Source: Maea johnstoni | Lineage: Eukaryota; Annelida; Polychaeta; Spionida; Magelonidae | Assembly: GCA_963942565.1 (NCBI GenBank) | Contig: OZ012694.1 | Coordinates: forward strand, 32,659,513 to 32,723,512 | Reading direction: 5' to 3' | DNA length: 64,000 nt | In this document: positions 61,801 through 64,000 of the stretch, one piece after another | Layout of the letters: the number at the start of each line of letters is the position of its first letter | How positions within the stretch are numbered: position 1 is the stretch's first letter | The notes under the pieces: model-generated | Told to the model about the DNA's origin: nothing | What the model saw: the letters and a program-made list of their open reading frames with translations, nothing else | The model's database searches: none | Program-made: the position numbers and the translations under genes

Positions 61801-63524
61801 TGTAAATAGCCACTGGCGACTGCTTCCTTGTGTCGGTAAGTATTTCTTGGGACAGCACCAGGTTATTTAGCAAGACTAGCTGTCAATTCCTGAATCACCC
61901 AAACACCTTAACTCTCTTTGAGATATCTTCCGAAAAAGAGCATTTTTTTTTGGAAAGTATGTTTCAATAACGTATTGATATTTCCATGTTTTTGTAAACA
62001 TAACCAGTAACTTAAGTACATTTTGAATATTTCACGAGTTGTTTTATTCAAAAGTTATTTCCTAAATTTTGTACAAGTCTCAGTGCAATTTCTTAAGGGC
62101 ATGCATGGATAAATATTTCAAATAGGTATTTGTTTCTGTTGTTGCGAGAAGTCAGCATTTCTACTTAATATTGTATAATTCACACAGCACTTTCTAAGGG
62201 GTATGAATGGATAGATACTTCAAATAGGTCTTTGTTTCTATTGTAGGGAGCAGTCAGCATTTATGGATGCAGCAGAAGCTTCAATGGAAGGAGTTGAGGA
62301 ACAAAATGCACACTCCCCTCCTCCCTCATTGGTTCCTAGACTACATGCTCTAGTTGTCAACCGGTTACAGCATACCAACCCTCTTCTACCCACCAACACA
62401 TCAGCACCTGAAAATAAAGAGAGTAAGAAAACTTTCATTTCTGACTTAATGCATTATCTCATCTAGAATGGGACCTTGTCTGTTTACTAGTATTGTGATT
62501 TGTTTTGTTTTGTTTGATAGAATGGTTGTCATTTATTATAATTAAGGTATTTATGATGTGAAGAGACATAAATCTAGTACCAAGAATAAATTCCCTTCTC
62601 TCTAAGAATTACCCTACATAGAGCTCCTCATAATGCCACACATTTGTATTGCGGATTCAAATCCGATGTTGGAGCCAGGAATCTTTGCCAGTAAGTTATA
62701 CAGGCTCCTGTACCTTAAATATAAGATCTAGCATTACTTGTACCAGTAGAGGATCAAGTAGGGTTAATTCAATCTCTGTTTTTTTGTAACGGTATGTGAT
62801 GTTTTTAATGAGTAGATGTTTCTCATGGTCTTCTTTACCCTGTGGCGCAGTGTGATATTTTAATGAGTACTGTATAATTGGTACTTTTCACAGGCATTTA
62901 ATTTTCGCGCTTCCCATGATAGCGCCAAACTAAATATCCTTCTTTGTATCTCCTTTGTATCTCTGCTTGAATGTGTAAATTTATAGTAGCACAAATACCC
63001 TCCAACAGTGCTGTAAAGCAAAATCTTTAGCACTCCAAATTAAAACTGTATACAGTAGATGTTTCACATGGTCTTCCTTACTGTTTGTAGCTGTGAGTGG
63101 TTTGCTGTCGGAGGCTGCTGAGTTGAGGAGCAACATGATTTCTATATTGTAACAGTCTCTGATGGGAGACATTCCTTGTCCTTTGTAACACTACGTTTTA
63201 TTTTAATAAGAAGATGTTTTTCATGGTCTTCCTTACTGTTTGTAGCTGTGAGTGGTTTGCTGTCGGAGGCTGCCGAGTTAAGAAGCAACGTGATCTCTAT
63301 GTTGGAACAGTCTCTGATGGGAGACATTCCTTGTCCTTTGTAACACTACGTTTTATTTTAATAAGAAGATGTTTTTCATGGTCTTCCTTACTGTTTGTAG
63401 CTGTGAGTGGTTTGCTGTCGGAGGCTTCTGAGTTGAGGAGCAACATGATTTCTATGTTGGAACAGTCTCTGATGGGAGACAAGCTGGCTGCGGAGTACCT
63501 CCTGTGTCACCTCATATCCTCAGT
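55833..63524 (+). CDS. MCMBP: MCM complex-binding protein, N-terminal ~360 residues (continues past the window)
   Basis: MCMBP binds MCM2-7 subunits in place of MCM2 and helps in MCM assembly, unloading and sister-chromatid cohesion (established in vertebrates and plants). Exons: 55833-55890, 57254-57333, 57520-57702, 58008-58109, 59277-59457, 60079-60155, 60721-60821, 62247-62422, 63401-63524. Phases agree throughout. Identity anchors recalled from human: MPxxEDW start, [79 protein letters not shown] and [15 protein letters not shown]. All splice sites are GT/AG except the fourth intron (58110-59276), which looks U12-type. The C-terminal part of the gene is beyond 64000. Confidence 0.95.
56430..56934 (+). 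repeat. Two ~100-bp direct repeats 388 bp apart in MCMBP intron 1
   Basis: Copies at 56430-56527 and 56818-56934 share CAATTGGAACGAAAGCTAGATGG-like starts, TTGATCGCTAACTTTG, AACACAATTTTCCCCAACAA and TTATTGCCCACCTA. The second has a short insert. Confidence 0.85.
57254..57333 (+). CDS. MCMBP: MCMBP exon 2
   Basis: [20 protein letters not shown] then NKKAMSW; IKEYF and the W before IPSLN match human. Confidence 0.9.
57520..57702 (+). CDS. MCMBP: MCMBP exon 3
   Basis: 61 codons including [20 protein letters not shown] and [19 protein letters not shown], the most conserved N-terminal block (OB-fold-like in family descriptions). Confidence 0.95.
58008..58109 (+). CDS. MCMBP: MCMBP exon 4
   Basis: 34 codons from [20 protein letters not shown] to [14 protein letters not shown]. 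It ends immediately before ATATCCTTTT, a U12-type 5' splice site. Confidence 0.9.
58110..59276 (+). other. U12-type (minor spliceosome) intron in MCMBP
   Basis: Begins ATATCCTTTT, an exact U12 5' splice-site consensus. CCTTAACT at 59261-59268 matches the U12 branch-site consensus, with the branch A (59266) 10 nt from the 3' end. The conserved frame puts the end at TCTCAA, so the termini would be AT-AA rather than AT-AC. It contains one CAGGGTTCGAC-type MITE (58236-58378). Confidence 0.75.
58236..58378 (+). mobile_element. MITE, CAGGGTTCGAC family
   Basis: 143 bp, CAGGGTTCGACTTTCCC to AAGTGTCAGACCCTG, within the U12 intron. A remnant of the family lies at about 50033-50100. Confidence 0.82.
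59277..59457 (+). CDS. MCMBP: MCMBP exon 5
   Basis: [20 protein letters not shown], then [18 protein letters not shown] and a Glu-rich linker. The human equivalent (AYVNANQARVSPS...HKRSYED) has the same spacing after KE, which fixes the start at GTG 59277. Confidence 0.88.
59471..59645. mobile_element. 175-bp Tigger/pogo-like MITE, second subtype
   Basis: Ends CAGGCAACTCTGCTCAATCC (+GGAC) and, inverted, CATGCAACTCTGTTTAATCC (+GGAC); TA on both sides. Starts 13 bp after the MCMBP exon 5 donor. Confidence 0.9.
60079..60155 (+). CDS. MCMBP: MCMBP exon 6
   Basis: Encodes [20 protein letters not shown] then [23 protein letters not shown] is identical to the human block as I recall it. Confidence 0.95.
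60183..60529. mobile_element. 347-bp short relative of the 8783 element
   Basis: CAGGCACCAACATAAG to CTTATGTGGGTACCTG; sub-terminal CTTGCCAGGGCAAG. Flanks GTTTA/ATTTA suggest a 5-bp duplication. Confidence 0.82.
60721..60821 (+). CDS. MCMBP: MCMBP exon 7
   Basis: [20 protein letters not shown] then [14 protein letters not shown], matching human KVNDILELYGILSVDP. Confidence 0.92.
60850..61167 (+). mobile_element. tRNA-derived SINE
   Basis: Pol III boxes: A box AGCTCAGTTGGTTAGG and B box GGTTCAATTCC, spaced as in a tRNA. Then a body with CCTTGGGCAAGACAAATTCC and GCAAAATGGGTACCTAGCAT, a layout common in deuterostome SINEs (from memory), and a tail of ACCTTT repeats. About 315 bp, in an MCMBP intron. 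Confidence 0.85.
61168..61506. mobile_element. GGCCAGTAAAA-family MITE
   Basis: CTCAACGCTAACTCAAA to GTTAACGTCAAGCCCTGA. Begins directly at the end of the SINE tail. Confidence 0.8.
62247..62422 (+). CDS. MCMBP: MCMBP exon 8
   Basis: [37 protein letters not shown] and LQHTNPLLP. Donor GTAAGA follows GAGA, phase 1. Confidence 0.93.
62780..63400 (+). repeat. Tandem duplications of MCMBP exon 9 5' half with its acceptor
   Basis: Pseudo-exon starts at 63091 and 63246 and the real one at 63401: two spacings of exactly 155 bp. Each repeat carries the acceptor context CTTACTGTTTGTAG and the coding part up to ATGGGAGAC, then switches to ATTCCTTGTCCTTTGTAACA. Copy 1 has an in-frame TAA; copy 2 is open across the exon part but stops soon after. 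A decayed fourth copy of the upstream part is seen at about 62800-62850. Confidence 0.93.
63401..63524 (+). CDS. MCMBP: MCMBP exon 9
   Basis: [40 protein letters not shown], phase 2 out, donor GTGAGT. Only this third copy of a 155-bp repeat keeps the downstream half of the exon. Confidence 0.93.
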
Positions 63525-64000
63525 GTGAGTAGCTAATCAACAAGAGTTTAATATTCATTTCTAGGGGTATAATTGTTATAATAAGGATCGATCGATCACA
63601 ATAATTTTAAAAATTAATTGGAAGAATTATTATGTCAGTTGTTATGTCATATCAATCGATAAAGGATCAACAGTCTATCAGGCATTGCCATCATTTGTTT
63701 GCAATTTTTAGCCAACATTGATAAGAGTTTTGAATAGAAACTCAAGTATTGACTGTAAATATGATTAATAAATCTTGAATTGTGTTTGTATTTGAGAAAT
63801 ATTGGGATCATAGCAACACAAATATAGTGCTTTACATGTGAAAATGATGAAAATTTCATGCCTCGCACAGTTTTCCAAAATCAAATCAAAATTATTCGAA
63901 TCGAATGAAATCTTGTCAATAATTGAATTGAAAAAAATGGATGTGAAACACAACCCTATTCATTTCATATCATTGCTAAAGTGCTATTTCTCTGTTGTTA

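Noticed and set aside
63091-63346. Copies 1 and 2 of MCMBP exon 9 as mutually exclusive exons
   Set aside because: Both lack the downstream half and a good donor; copy 1 also has an in-frame stop. They cannot replace the real exon.

Overview
The window is a stretch of animal nuclear genome. It has long introns, vertebrate-like housekeeping proteins and heavy loads of microsatellites and small non-autonomous DNA transposons. There are no bacterial operon features. Protein similarity (recalled human sequences, not searched) and a tRNA-derived SINE suggest a marine invertebrate deuterostome such as an echinoderm, hemichordate or amphioxus, but the phylum cannot be settled from this sequence alone. 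A run of 200 N (16165-16364) marks an assembly gap.

Three host genes are recognisable. (1) On the + strand, 15720 to about 21.4 kb (3' UTR perhaps to 26.2 kb), are the last exons of a casein kinase 1 alpha gene; the exons for the N-terminal lobe were not found and probably lie upstream. One exon lacks a single G relative to the conserved frame. (2) On the - strand, 55543 down to 28724, is a complete SEC23-interacting protein gene (SEC23IP/p125). I placed 19 coding exons whose phases all agree, giving 1082 residues, including a 12-nt microexon and a 90-nt exon in which the family's HGIG motif reads SDMS. (3) On the + strand, 55833 to the window end, are the first nine coding exons of the MCM-binding protein gene MCMBP, with a minor-spliceosome (U12-type) intron.

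SEC23IP and MCMBP are divergent, with only 289 bp between start codons, and the same two genes are divergent neighbours in human. The shared interval holds an E2F-like site. CSNK1A and SEC23IP are convergent, with possible 3' ends around 26.2 and 26.55 kb.

Layout: 1-15.7 kb has no exon that I can see and is made of tandem repeats, MITEs and microsatellites. 15.7-26.2 kb is CSNK1A. 26.5-55.5 kb is SEC23IP, whose introns carry a 742-bp near-perfect palindrome at 34459-35200 flanked by TTAA. 55.5-64 kb is MCMBP. At least eight small transposon families recur: TTAA-flanked piggyBac-like MITEs (12 copies), several hAT-like families with 8-bp or 5-bp duplications, and two 175-bp Tigger-like elements flanked by TA.

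The most unusual observations are two exon-edge tandem duplications in neighbouring genes. In SEC23IP the 3' end of an exon with its splice donor is repeated about five times. In MCMBP the 5' part of an exon with its splice acceptor is repeated three times at exactly 155-bp spacing. I found no undescribed defence or mobile system carrying its own proteins.
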